Source of the DNA: Lachnospiraceae bacterium UBA3316
GTDB taxonomy: Bacteria; Bacillota; Clostridia; Lachnospirales; Lachnospiraceae
DNA length: 28,257 bases
Reading direction: 5' to 3'
NCBI GenBank assembly: GCA_002361955.1
Contig: DESK01000034.1
Coordinates: forward strand, 1 to 28,257
Below are positions 13,995 through 22,257 of this stretch, piece after piece. Positions within the stretch are counted from its first letter, which is position 1. The number at the start of each line of letters is the position of its first letter. The notes under the pieces are model-generated. The model made no database searches, was not told where the DNA came from, and saw only the letters and a list, made by a program, of their open reading frames with translations. Position numbers and translations under genes: made by a program.

Positions 13995-15545
13995 ATGATT
14001 TTAAATGTAAAGAACCTGACCCACGGTTTCGGGGACAGGGCAATTTTTGACGACGTATCGTTCCGTCTTTTAAAGGGCGAACATATCGGCCTGATCGGCG
14101 CAAATGGAGAAGGAAAATCTACCTTCATGAATATCATAACGGGAAAGCTGATGCCTGATGAGGGCACGGTGGAATGGGCCAAAAATGTGCGCGTGGGATA
14201 CCTGGACCAGCATTCTGTGCTGGAAAAGGGCATGACCATCGGGGATGTCCTGCGCTCAGCCTTCCAGTTTTTATTTGAGATGGAAGAAGAAATGAACAGG
14301 ATGTACGAGAGGATGGGAGACGCCTCCCCGGAGGAAATGGAACGTCTTCTGGCGGAGACGGGAACCTGCCAGGAGCTGTTGGAGCAGCATGACTTCTATA
14401 TGATAGACACCAAAGTGGAGGAGATCGGCCGCGCCCTGGGCCTGGATGAGCTTGGCCTTGACCGGGATGTGACGGATCTGTCCGGCGGACAGCGTACCCG
14501 CGTCCTTATGGGCAAGCTGCTGCTGGAAAAGCCGGATATTCTGCTGCTGGACGAGCCCACCAACTACCTGGATGAGCAGCATATCGAGTGGCTGAAGCGG
14601 TATCTCAATGACTATGAGAACGCGTTTATCCTGATCTCCCATGACATTCCCTTTTTGAACAGCGTCATCAACCTGATTTACCACATGGAGGATAAGAAGC
14701 TGGAGCGCTATCCCGGCGATTATGACAAGTTCCAGGAGGTCTACGCCATGAAAAAGGCCCAGCTTGAAGCGGCCTACAACCGCCAGCAGCAGGAGATCAG
14801 CGAGCTGAAGGACTTTGTGGCCAGAAATAAAGCCCGGGTAGCCACCAGGAACATGGCTATGGCGAGACAGAAAAAGCTGGATAAGATGGACATCATTGAG
14901 CTGGCCCGTGAAAAGCCGAAGCCGGAATTTTCCTTTAAGACAGCCCGTGCTTCCGGCAAAATGATCTTTGAGACGAACGATCTGGTGATCGGCTATGACG
15001 AGCCCCTGACAAAGCCTCTGAATATCCGCATGGAGCGGGGGGAACGCATCGCCCTTACGGGAGCCAACGGCATCGGAAAGACGACCCTCTTAAAGAGCAT
15101 CCTGGGGCTGGTGAAACCCTACGCCGGTTCGGTGCAGCTGGGGGATTACCAGTATATCGGCTATTTTGAGCAGGAGGCCGACACGAAAAATACTTCCACC
15201 TGTATCGAGGAAATCTGGAATGTTTTCCCGTCCTTCACCCAGTTTGAGGTCCGCTCCGCCCTGGCCAAATGCGGCCTGACTACGAAACACATCGAGAGCC
15301 AGGTCCGTGTCTTAAGCGGCGGCGAGCAGGCAAAGGTGCGCCTGTGCAAGATCCTGAACACGGAAACGAATATCCTGCTCCTGGACGAGCCCACAAACCA
15401 TCTGGATGTGGACGCCAAGGAAGAGCTGAAGCGCGCCCTGAAGGAATACAAGGGCAGCATCCTTCTGATCTGCCACGAGCCGGAGTTTTACCAGGATGTG
15501 GTCACGAAGGTCTGGAACTGCCAGGAATGGTCCTTAAAACTTTAA
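13995..15545 (+). CDS. ABC-F family ATPase, YfmM-type
   Basis: 516 residues from the ATG at 13995, after AAAGGG 7 nt upstream; an in-frame GTG extension to 13911 crosses the leader terminator. ABC-F proteins have no membrane domain. They bind the ribosomal E site to rescue stalled translation or displace antibiotics. Domain 1: GANGEGKST (35-43), LSGGQ (162-166), LLLDEPTNYLD (183-193). The interdomain P-site-tRNA linker is at about 240-310 (LKDFVARNKARVATRN). Domain 2: GANGIGKTT (356-364), LSGGEQ, LLLDEPTNHLD. Sequence and length closely resemble Bacillus subtilis YfmM (518 residues) as I remember it. Resistance is not shown by sequence; a housekeeping translation factor is equally possible. 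Convergent with the surface-protein gene. Confidence 0.93.
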   Translation: MILNVKNLTHGFGDRAIFDDVSFRLLKGEHIGLIGANGEGKSTFMNIITGKLMPDEGTVEWAKNVRVGYLDQHSVLEKGMTIGDVLRSAFQFLFEMEEEMNRMYERMGDASPEEMERLLAETGTCQELLEQHDFYMIDTKVEEIGRALGLDELGLDRDVTDLSGGQRTRVLMGKLLLEKPDILLLDEPTNYLDEQHIEWLKRYLNDYENAFILISHDIPFLNSVINLIYHMEDKKLERYPGDYDKFQEVYAMKKAQLEAAYNRQQQEISELKDFVARNKARVATRNMAMARQKKLDKMDIIELAREKPKPEFSFKTARASGKMIFETNDLVIGYDEPLTKPLNIRMERGERIALTGANGIGKTTLLKSILGLVKPYAGSVQLGDYQYIGYFEQEADTKNTSTCIEEIWNVFPSFTQFEVRSALAKCGLTTKHIESQVRVLSGGEQAKVRLCKILNTETNILLLDEPTNHLDVDAKEELKRALKEYKGSILLICHEPEFYQDVVTKVWNCQEWSLKL

Positions 15546-15555
15546 GAAACTAAGA

Positions 15556-15605
15556 AAAAGTGCCGTTTCCTTTTGGATTTTCCAAAGGAAAACGGCATTT
15601 TTCTC
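15556..15605. terminator. Bidirectional terminator between convergent genes
   Basis: TGCCGTTTCCTTTTGGA (15561-15577) pairs imperfectly with TCCAAAGGAAAACGGCA (15581-15597). A-runs precede it and T-runs follow, so it can end both the ABC-F transcript and the minus-strand surface-protein transcript. Confidence 0.9.
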
Positions 15606-15611
15606 AAATTC

Positions 15612-17873
15612 CTACTTTTTCATTTTTGCGCTCTTACCCGCTCCTTTTGCCTGGAGAAGCTTTTTATAGGTCTTCAGCTTTGCCTTTGGCACTTTGATCA
15701 CTGCCTTCGCATGAATCCCCTTGAAGGCCTTGCCTCCTACATTTTTTGCAGTCAGCTTTTTCGTTTTTATAGTGATACTCTTTAATTTCTTACAGCCGCC
15801 GAATGCCTGCTTCCCGATGCTGGCTACGCTGGCGGGAATCGTGATTTTTGTCAGGGAGGTGCACTTGTAAAATGCCTTGCTGCCGATGGCGGTCACTTTT
15901 TTGCCCAGCGTGACGCTTTTCAGCCTGCTGCAGCCTGAGAACGCATTGGCGCCAATACTCGTGACGCTGCTTCCAATCACCACTTTGGCCAGCTTTTTGC
16001 TGCCCTTACATGCGTTGGCGGCGATTGCCGTAACCTGATAGGACACTCCGTTTAAGGTGACGGACTGTGGCACTGTGACGCTGGATGCGTTTTTATCGGC
16101 TGCCCCCTGGTATTCCACTGTGCCGGAAGATGTAGTCCGATAGATGCCGCCTGTCTTTTCATCTGTCACTATGCTTCCCACCGCCGGCACATTCGGTTCC
16201 GTGCGCCCCGGCTGCTCGTTCTTTCCTGTGGCCGGAATGCTTTCGCTTCTCACCTTTTTGCAGTGCCTGCATGTGTAGATTTTTATGCCTGTCTCTTTTT
16301 CCGTGGCTTCCTTCTGTACCGTTCCGCCATCCCAGTCGTGGCCCGTGGCCGGGATTTCTTCCGTCTTTTTCTCCCCGCATACAGAACAGGTACTTTCTTT
16401 TACGCCTGCCGCCTCACAGGACGCCTCCTTTGTCACCACCCACTCCCCATAGCTGTGGCCTGTGGCCGAAATCTCTGTAATATCCGTCTTCACGCCGCAT
16501 CCTGTGCAGTACCGGTATTTTCTCCCGGCTGTTGTGCAGGTGGGTTCTATTTCGATGACATAATCCGTACTATAGGTATGTGTATGGTTACTGCCCGTCC
16601 CCACAGTGACATAAAAGGTCGCCGTGATATCTCTGGAAAGGGACAGGGTGATCGCCGCCACGCCATCCTTCAAACCTCTGATAAAGAGGATGGTATTCTT
16701 TAAGAAGGCCTGCGCCACGCTCTCATCCGAAGAGGAAATGCTGATTTTATCCATGGAAATAGACGGATCCGACAGGGAAACCCGCGCCATCCCCCAATAT
16801 TCGTTCTCAGATACAGAGACCTTTCCCGAAGTGGAAGAAAGGGTGATGGTCGTTCCGGCCGGAATCTTTTCCACATCAAAAAATGTTACTGTGTAATCCA
16901 GGGTGGCCTGCTGGTTCTCCATCACCTGTACATGGTATTCATCCCCCGCATAATACCCGGTGATCCCAGATGGACGGAAAATCAGACAGTAGGGCTGACC
17001 GTAGCCCTGTTTATTATAATTGAAATAGCCGTCCGCAGAGGTACTGGAAAAATTCCATACCTGATTGTCTCCGGTTCTCGTCACTTTTACCGACACATTA
17101 TCTGAAAACGCCGTCTTGGAAGAAATGCTCCATGGATAATCCGCCGCAAAATATTCGGTGGGCATATTCCGGGCAGGCCATACTACCGTCGGCTGCACAG
17201 ATACTTGACGGGATTGGTCATGGGCGTACATGACCCCGTAAGTGCCGTTTTTCCCATACACGGCGCCAAATCCTGTTTTTCCCATGGCCGGGTTCAGGCA
17301 CCAGCGCCTGTGTCCCACGGTTGCAATATTTCCGGGTTGTTGATCAGCCATCCATCCGTTCAGAATGGCTTCCTCCAATGTCTGAAGCTCGGAGGACCAT
17401 GAAATGTTTCCCTTTTCCGTTCCGATGCACCCGAGATCATACATGGCCTTGTCCATTCCCTCCGGCTGGGACGGAAAATGGCTCAGCTTATCGTTTGCGT
17501 AATTGACCAATGCCCCGGTCTGCGCCTGGGATATGTAGGTGGCATCCGTCGTCACATCGTAGGAGAGTCCCGCGATGTAACGCACTTCATTCAGCGTATC
17601 CAGGGCATCCTGCTGTGTTTTTGCGGACAACGCTCCTGCCGAATAAGGCGCCGTCGTCGCCGGATCCTGGGTGTACGTCAGGCTTCCTGATTTTTCATGG
17701 GACTCGACATACTCTATGATCTCTTCCTGCGTATGGGTCTCCACGTTCAAATCCCTGGCCGCGGCCAAGGCCCGATGCTGGCAGAACAGTGGGCCCAGCA
17801 AAAGGGCAGAAAGCAGGATTCCTGTACGTAAAATATTATTTTTCACATCTGCTTTTTTCTTTCCAAATCTCAT
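15612..17873 (-). CDS. Secreted CAP-domain / cysteine-repeat / BspA-like leucine-rich-repeat protein
   Basis: 753 residues. The signal peptide is about 1-38 (basic head, then LRTGILLSALLLGPLFCQ, cut near ALAA). Residues of about 85-215 resemble a CAP/SCP domain (LNEVRYIAGL, LSHFPSQP, VGHRRWCLNP). Residues of about 330-425 look like Ig-like beta domains. Residues 429-550 hold three repeats, each with a CxxC pair (YCTGCG, TCSVCG, TCRHCK) and an IPATGH-like end. Residues of about 597-725 are BspA-type LRR_5 repeats (SVTSIGANAFSGCSRLKSVT, then TAIGSKAFYKCTSLTKITIP). The tail is Lys-rich with no LPxTG anchor, so wall association by charge is inferred. Such mosaics serve adhesion in gut Lachnospiraceae. 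It has its own promoter. Confidence 0.88.
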   Translation of the reverse strand: MRFGKKKADVKNNILRTGILLSALLLGPLFCQHRALAAARDLNVETHTQEEIIEYVESHEKSGSLTYTQDPATTAPYSAGALSAKTQQDALDTLNEVRYIAGLSYDVTTDATYISQAQTGALVNYANDKLSHFPSQPEGMDKAMYDLGCIGTEKGNISWSSELQTLEEAILNGWMADQQPGNIATVGHRRWCLNPAMGKTGFGAVYGKNGTYGVMYAHDQSRQVSVQPTVVWPARNMPTEYFAADYPWSISSKTAFSDNVSVKVTRTGDNQVWNFSSTSADGYFNYNKQGYGQPYCLIFRPSGITGYYAGDEYHVQVMENQQATLDYTVTFFDVEKIPAGTTITLSSTSGKVSVSENEYWGMARVSLSDPSISMDKISISSSDESVAQAFLKNTILFIRGLKDGVAAITLSLSRDITATFYVTVGTGSNHTHTYSTDYVIEIEPTCTTAGRKYRYCTGCGVKTDITEISATGHSYGEWVVTKEASCEAAGVKESTCSVCGEKKTEEIPATGHDWDGGTVQKEATEKETGIKIYTCRHCKKVRSESIPATGKNEQPGRTEPNVPAVGSIVTDEKTGGIYRTTSSGTVEYQGAADKNASSVTVPQSVTLNGVSYQVTAIAANACKGSKKLAKVVIGSSVTSIGANAFSGCSRLKSVTLGKKVTAIGSKAFYKCTSLTKITIPASVASIGKQAFGGCKKLKSITIKTKKLTAKNVGGKAFKGIHAKAVIKVPKAKLKTYKKLLQAKGAGKSAKMKK

Positions 17874-17906
17874 TTCACTCTTTCTCCTTCCTTATTTTAT
17901 AAAAAA

Positions 17907-17935
17907 AGTATACACCTCCTCCCCATCACATGCAA
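17907..17935 (-). promoter_or_regulatory. Promoter of the CAP/LRR surface-protein gene
   Basis: TTGCAT (17935-17930), 17-bp spacer, TATACT (17912-17907) on the minus strand, about 35 nt before the ATG. Confidence 0.7.
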
Positions 17936-17949
17936 GAAAGAGTTGTCAC

Positions 17950-17978
17950 TTGCAGAATCCCGCCGTATCTTTTATAAT
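17950..17978 (+). promoter_or_regulatory. Promoter of the MerR-methyltransferase gene
   Basis: TTGCAG (17950-17955), 17-bp spacer, TATAAT (17973-17978). GCCGTATC (17962-17969) and GATAACGGC (17988-17996) form an imperfect dyad around the -10 that might bind the regulator itself. It is divergent from the surface-protein promoter. Confidence 0.65.
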
Positions 17979-18028
17979 TTTACCGACGATAACGGCAAAC
18001 ATGCTTTGAAAGGAGCATCTATTTCGCA

Positions 18029-19213
18029 ATGAAGAAAGACGGTTACTATTCCTCCGGTGAGTTCGCGCGGATGGCCCATGTCACCCTGCGTACCATCCGG
18101 TACTATGATAAACAGGATATCTTAAAACCCTCTCTCGTCACGGAGGCAGGGGCAAGATTTTATACGGATGAAGATTTCGCCAGGCTCCAGCAGATCCTGC
18201 TGTTAAAATTTCTCGGTTTCTCCCTGGATGATATCCGCGAAATGACAATTGACGACTCAGATTACCATTTTATGCTGAACTCCCTGAACATTCAGCTCAA
18301 GCTGGTACAGGACCGGATCGAGCAGATGCAATTGGTGGAAAAGGCTATCCGGGATACCTCGGAAGCCATCCGCTCCGAACATTCCATCGACTGGAGCCAG
18401 ATGCTGAACCTGATCCATCTTACAGGCATGGAAAAAAGCCTGAAAAACCAATATCAGAGCGCCACCAACATCGCTGCCAGGATCAACCTTCACAGCCTCT
18501 ACTCCCAGAACCCCCAGGGCTGGTTTCCCTGGGTATATGACCAGTGCCGCATCCTGCCCGGAATGCGGATTCTGGAGATCGGCTGCGGAGACGGCACGCT
18601 CTGGAAAAGCAGCCTTCAAAAGCTTCCCGGGCAGGTAACGGTCACCCTGTCCGACATCTCCCACGGAATGCTGCGGGACGCCAGAAGGACTCTCGGCACC
18701 GGGGACGCCCGTTTTTCCTTTGAACCCATCGACTGCCACCGGATCCCCTATCCGGAGGGCAGCTTCGATCTGGTGATCGCAGGCCATGTGCTCTTCTACT
18801 GTGAGGATATCCCCCAGGTATGCCGGGAAGTGCGCCGTGTTTTGAAACCCGGCGGAACCTTTCTGTGCAGCACCTATGGGAAAGGGCATATGCAGGAGGT
18901 CAGCCGCCTTGTTCAGGATTTTGACGAACGGATTGTTCTCTCCGGGGAAAAGCTCTACGAGCGATTCGGGCGGGAAAACGGCCGCGAGATCCTCTCCCCC
19001 TTCTTTTCCCAGGTCAGCTGGGCCTCCTATGAGGATTCCCTGCTGGTGCCGGAGCCGGAGCCTTTGATCTCCTACATTCTCTCCTGCCACGGAAACCAGA
19101 ACCAGTATCTGCTGGACAGATACACCGAGTTCCGGAACTTTGTGAAGAAGCGGACCGCCAGAGGCTTCCGCATTTCCAAGGACGCAGGGGTATTTCTTGC
19201 CAAAACCCTATAG
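18029..19213 (+). CDS. MerR-family regulator fused to a SAM-dependent methyltransferase
   Basis: 394 residues. Residues 5-75 are a MerR winged helix (YSSGEFARMAHVTLRTIRYY, then DKQDILKPS and FLGFSLDDIREM). Residues 76-120 form the coiled dimerisation helix. From about 165 a class I methyltransferase domain follows: motif I LEIGCGDGT (182-190), an acidic strand VTLSDIS, and FDLVIAGHVLFYCEDIPQVC with VRRVLKPGGTFLCSTYGKG. MerR proteins usually carry a ligand-binding C-terminus and activate promoters with 19-bp spacers. Here the sensor position is an enzyme-like domain, so SAM, or the methyltransferase's substrate, may be the ligand. An AAAGGAG lies 13 nt before the ATG, a long spacing. A 19-bp-spacer promoter follows immediately, upstream of rfbA. 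Confidence 0.88.
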   Translation: MKKDGYYSSGEFARMAHVTLRTIRYYDKQDILKPSLVTEAGARFYTDEDFARLQQILLLKFLGFSLDDIREMTIDDSDYHFMLNSLNIQLKLVQDRIEQMQLVEKAIRDTSEAIRSEHSIDWSQMLNLIHLTGMEKSLKNQYQSATNIAARINLHSLYSQNPQGWFPWVYDQCRILPGMRILEIGCGDGTLWKSSLQKLPGQVTVTLSDISHGMLRDARRTLGTGDARFSFEPIDCHRIPYPEGSFDLVIAGHVLFYCEDIPQVCREVRRVLKPGGTFLCSTYGKGHMQEVSRLVQDFDERIVLSGEKLYERFGRENGREILSPFFSQVSWASYEDSLLVPEPEPLISYILSCHGNQNQYLLDRYTEFRNFVKKRTARGFRISKDAGVFLAKTL

Positions 19214-19221
19214 ACTGTTTT

Positions 19222-19255
19222 CAGGGAAGCGCCCACAAGCCCCCTTCCCTGTTTT
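19222..19255 (+). terminator. Terminator after the MerR-methyltransferase gene
   Basis: CAGGGAAG (19222-19229) pairs with CTTCCCTG (19244-19251), followed by TTTTGG. The weak T-run means some read-through into the rfb operon is possible. Confidence 0.6.
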
Positions 19256-19295
19256 GGTAAAATTATACAAAGTTCCATTTTCTTGAAAAAAGCAC

Positions 19296-19326
19296 TTGAA
19301 AGTGACGTTAGGTCATCTTTTATACT
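19296..19326 (+). promoter_or_regulatory. MerR-type promoter with a 19-bp spacer in front of the rfb operon
   Basis: TTGAAA (19296-19301) and TATACT (19321-19326) are 19 bp apart rather than 17. A dyad, TGAC-GTTAG-GTCA (19303-19315), lies in the spacer. This is the hallmark of promoters that MerR-family activators twist into an active form. The adjacent MerR-methyltransferase is the obvious candidate activator. The start would be about 75 nt before rfbA. Confidence 0.7.
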
Positions 19327-19409
19327 ATGACTATAAAAACAGATTTTGGAAACTCTATATCTGAGCGGCTCATTTCCCGCTTTGATACCCCACACAAAAG
19401 GAGATCAAT

Positions 19410-20306
19410 ATGAAAGGAATCATTTTAGCAGGAGGCTCCGGCACACGCCTCTACCCCCTGACCATGGTAACGTCCAAACAGTTGCTGCCGATCTACGACA
19501 AGCCCATGATCTACTATCCCATGTCAGTGCTGATGAACGCTGGCATCCGGGAAATCCTGATCATTTCCACCCCCCAGGATACTCCCCGCTTTCAGGAGCT
19601 TTTAGGGGACGGCCACCAGTTCGGCGTGAGCCTGTCCTACGCGGTACAGCCAAGCCCCGACGGCCTGGCCCAGGCCTTTATCATCGGCGAGGACTTTATC
19701 GGAAATGATACTGCCGCCATGGTTCTGGGGGACAACATCTTCTCCGGCCACGGCCTGAAGGCGCGCCTGAAGGCTGCCGTAGAAAACGCTGAGTCCGGCA
19801 GGGGCGCCACCGTCTTTGGCTATTACGTGGATGACCCTGAGCGCTTCGGCATCGTAGAGTTCAACGCGGAGGGAAAGGCCGTGTCCATCGAGGAAAAGCC
19901 TGCCTGCCCGAAGAGCAACTACTGCGTTACCGGCCTGTACTTTTACGATAACCGGGTGGTGGAATACGCGAAGAGCCTGAAACCCAGCGCCAGGGGTGAG
20001 CTGGAGATCACGGACCTGAACCGCATTTACCTGGAAAACGGCTGTCTGAATGTGGAGCTTCTGGGACAGGGCTTCACCTGGCTGGATACGGGCACACATG
20101 AAAGCCTTGTGGACGCTACCAACTTTGTAAAGACGGTGGAGACCCACCAGCACAGGAAGATCGCCTGCCTGGAGGAGATCGCTTACTTAAACGGCTGGAT
20201 CTCCAAGGAGGACGTGCTGAAGGTCTACCAGGTGCTGAAAAAGAACCAATACGGCCAGTATCTGAAGGATGTGCTGGACGGAAAATTTCTGGATATACTT
20301 CATTAA
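19410..20306 (+). CDS. rfbA: Glucose-1-phosphate thymidylyltransferase
   Basis: 298 residues, normal for RmlA. First step of dTDP-L-rhamnose synthesis: glucose-1-phosphate + dTTP gives dTDP-glucose + PPi, in the cytosol. The nucleotide-binding signature GGSGTRLYPLT is at residues 8-18. KQLLPIYDKPMIYYPMS follows, and the metal/nucleotide segment is VLGDNIF. EKPACPKSNYCVTGLYFYD and the C-terminal GFTWLDTGTHESL complete the match. GGAG lies 8 nt before the ATG. It is the first gene of the four-gene operon, 18 nt ahead of rfbB. The family is normally feedback-inhibited by dTDP-rhamnose. Confidence 0.97.
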   Translation: MKGIILAGGSGTRLYPLTMVTSKQLLPIYDKPMIYYPMSVLMNAGIREILIISTPQDTPRFQELLGDGHQFGVSLSYAVQPSPDGLAQAFIIGEDFIGNDTAAMVLGDNIFSGHGLKARLKAAVENAESGRGATVFGYYVDDPERFGIVEFNAEGKAVSIEEKPACPKSNYCVTGLYFYDNRVVEYAKSLKPSARGELEITDLNRIYLENGCLNVELLGQGFTWLDTGTHESLVDATNFVKTVETHQHRKIACLEEIAYLNGWISKEDVLKVYQVLKKNQYGQYLKDVLDGKFLDILH

Positions 20307-20324
20307 ACAGGAGGAACAATCACC

Positions 20325-21344
20325 ATGAATATCATCGTTACCGGCGGCGCCGGATTTATCGGAAGCAATTTCATTTTCCATATGCTGGGAAAATATCCTG
20401 ATTACCGCATCATATGCCTGGACTGCCTGACCTACGCAGGCAATCTGTCCACTCTGGCCCCTGTGATGGACAACCCCAACTTCCGTTTTGTAAAGGAAAG
20501 CATCACGGACAGGGAGGCTGCCTACCGGCTTTTTGAGGAGGAGCACCCGGACATCGTCGTCAACTTCGCGGCGGAAAGCCATGTGGACCGTTCCATCGAA
20601 AACCCGGAGGTCTTCCTGGACACAAATATCAAGGGCACGGCTGTGCTGATGGACGCCTGCCGCAAATACGGCATCCAGCGCTTCCACCAGGTTTCCACCG
20701 ATGAAGTGTACGGGGATCTGCCCATCGACAGGCCCGACCTCTTCTTTACGGAGGAGACGCCGATCCACACCAGCAGCCCCTACAGCTCCTCAAAGGCAGC
20801 CGCGGACCTTCTGGTGCTGGCCTACCACCGCACCTACGGCCTTCCCGTATCCATCAGCCGCTGCTCCAACAACTATGGTCCCTACCATTTTCCGGAGAAG
20901 CTGATCCCGCTGATGATCGCCAATGCCTTATACGACAAGCCCCTGCCTGTCTACGGAAAGGGTGAAAACGTCCGCGACTGGCTCTATGTGGAGGATCACT
21001 GCAAGGCCATCGACCTGATCATCCATAAGGGCCGTGTGGGCGAAGTCTACAATGTCGGCGGACACAATGAAATGCAGAACATCGATATCGTAAAGCTGAT
21101 CTGCAAGGAGCTGGGCAAACCAGAGAGCCTGATCACCTACGTGGCAGACCGAAAGGGCCACGATATGCGCTACGCCATCGACCCCACCAAGATCCACAAC
21201 GAGCTTGGCTGGCTGCCGGAGACAAAATTCGCGGACGGCATCAAGAAGACCATCCAGTGGTATCTGGACAATAAGGAATGGTGGGAGACCATCATCTCCG
21301 GCGAATACCAGAACTACTACGCAAAAATGTACGGCAACCGCTGA
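20325..21344 (+). CDS. rfbB: dTDP-glucose 4,6-dehydratase
   Basis: 339 residues, an extended short-chain dehydrogenase. It removes water from dTDP-glucose to give dTDP-4-keto-6-deoxyglucose with bound NAD+. It shows the Rossmann motif GGAGFIGSNF (7-16), FAAESHVDRS, the catalytic STDEVYGDL (Thr-Asp-Glu triad) and the YSSSKAAAD segment (Tyr-x3-Lys), plus RCSNNYGPYHFPEKLIPL for nucleotide-sugar binding. AGGAGG lies 9 nt before the start. It is the second gene in the operon, 16 nt from rfbD. Confidence 0.97.
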   Translation: MNIIVTGGAGFIGSNFIFHMLGKYPDYRIICLDCLTYAGNLSTLAPVMDNPNFRFVKESITDREAAYRLFEEEHPDIVVNFAAESHVDRSIENPEVFLDTNIKGTAVLMDACRKYGIQRFHQVSTDEVYGDLPIDRPDLFFTEETPIHTSSPYSSSKAAADLLVLAYHRTYGLPVSISRCSNNYGPYHFPEKLIPLMIANALYDKPLPVYGKGENVRDWLYVEDHCKAIDLIIHKGRVGEVYNVGGHNEMQNIDIVKLICKELGKPESLITYVADRKGHDMRYAIDPTKIHNELGWLPETKFADGIKKTIQWYLDNKEWWETIISGEYQNYYAKMYGNR

Positions 21345-21360
21345 GAAAGGAGCTGACAGC

Positions 21361-22239
21361 ATGAAGGTATTAGTAACAGGCGTAAAAGGCCAGCTCGGCT
21401 TTGACCTGGTAAACGAACTGAAAAAGAGAAACCATGAGCCCATCGGCGTGGATATTGAGGAAATGGATATCACGGACGCAGGCTCTGTGGATTCCGTGAT
21501 CCGCGCAGCCTCCCCCGACGCAGTGATCCACTGTGCCGCCTGGACGGCTGTGGACGCGGCGGAAGATGAGGCCAACCAGGAGAAGGTTCATCTGGTCAAC
21601 GGCGTGGGCACGGAAAACATCGTCTCCGTCTGCAAGGCGCTGGACATCAAAATGATGTATATCTCCACCGACTATGTGTTTGACGGCCAGGGAACGGAGC
21701 CCTGGCAGCCGGACTGCAAAAACTACCGTCCGCTGAACGTATACGGTAAAACGAAGCTGGAGGGAGAACTGGCCGTCTCCGGCCAACTCTCCAAATACTT
21801 TATCGTGCGTATCGCCTGGGTATTTGGCAAAAACGGCAAAAACTTTATCCGCACGATGCTGAATCTGGGACAGACCCACGAGGAGCTCCGCGTCGTCAAT
21901 GACCAGATCGGCTCTCTGACCTACACCTACGATCTGGCCAGGCTCCTGGTAGATATGATTGAAACGGAAAAATACGGTTACTACCATGCCACCAATGAGG
22001 GCGAGTACACCAGCTGGTATGAGATTACAAAAGAAATTTTCCGCCAGGCTGTCTGCATGGGCCATGAGGAATACGCCAGAGTGACTGTCAACCCCGTGAC
22101 GACGGCTGAGTACGGCGTATCCAAGGCTGCCAGGCCCTTCAACAGTCGCCTGGACAAGAGCAAACTGGGCGAAAACGGGTTTGTGCCCCTCCCTGAGTGG
22201 AAGGACGCGCTGCACCGATACCTGACAGAGATTCTTTGA
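21361..22239 (+). CDS. rfbD: dTDP-4-dehydrorhamnose reductase
   Basis: 292 residues from the ATG at 21361, with AAAGGAG 8 nt upstream. An upstream in-frame extension to 21205 overlaps rfbB and is not used. It performs the last step, NAD(P)H reduction of dTDP-4-keto-L-rhamnose to dTDP-L-rhamnose. Motifs: TGVKGQLG (6-13), CAAWTAVDAAEDE, STDYVFDGQG, YGKTKLEGE (catalytic Tyr-x3-Lys) and VNDQIGSLTYTYDLA. The C-terminal RPFNSRLDKSKL is typical of RmlD. It precedes rfbC by 18 nt, so the order is A-B-D-C. Confidence 0.97.
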   Translation: MKVLVTGVKGQLGFDLVNELKKRNHEPIGVDIEEMDITDAGSVDSVIRAASPDAVIHCAAWTAVDAAEDEANQEKVHLVNGVGTENIVSVCKALDIKMMYISTDYVFDGQGTEPWQPDCKNYRPLNVYGKTKLEGELAVSGQLSKYFIVRIAWVFGKNGKNFIRTMLNLGQTHEELRVVNDQIGSLTYTYDLARLLVDMIETEKYGYYHATNEGEYTSWYEITKEIFRQAVCMGHEEYARVTVNPVTTAEYGVSKAARPFNSRLDKSKLGENGFVPLPEWKDALHRYLTEIL

Positions 22240-22257
22240 TCAGAAGGAGTAGAGAAC

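Noticed and set aside
18257..19090. 277-codon minus-strand frame opposite the MerR-methyltransferase gene
   Set aside because: Antisense shadow; the plus-strand frame has clear MerR and methyltransferase motifs.
21370..22215. 281-codon minus-strand frame opposite rfbD
   Set aside because: Antisense shadow of a certain RmlD gene, a common effect of high third-position GC.
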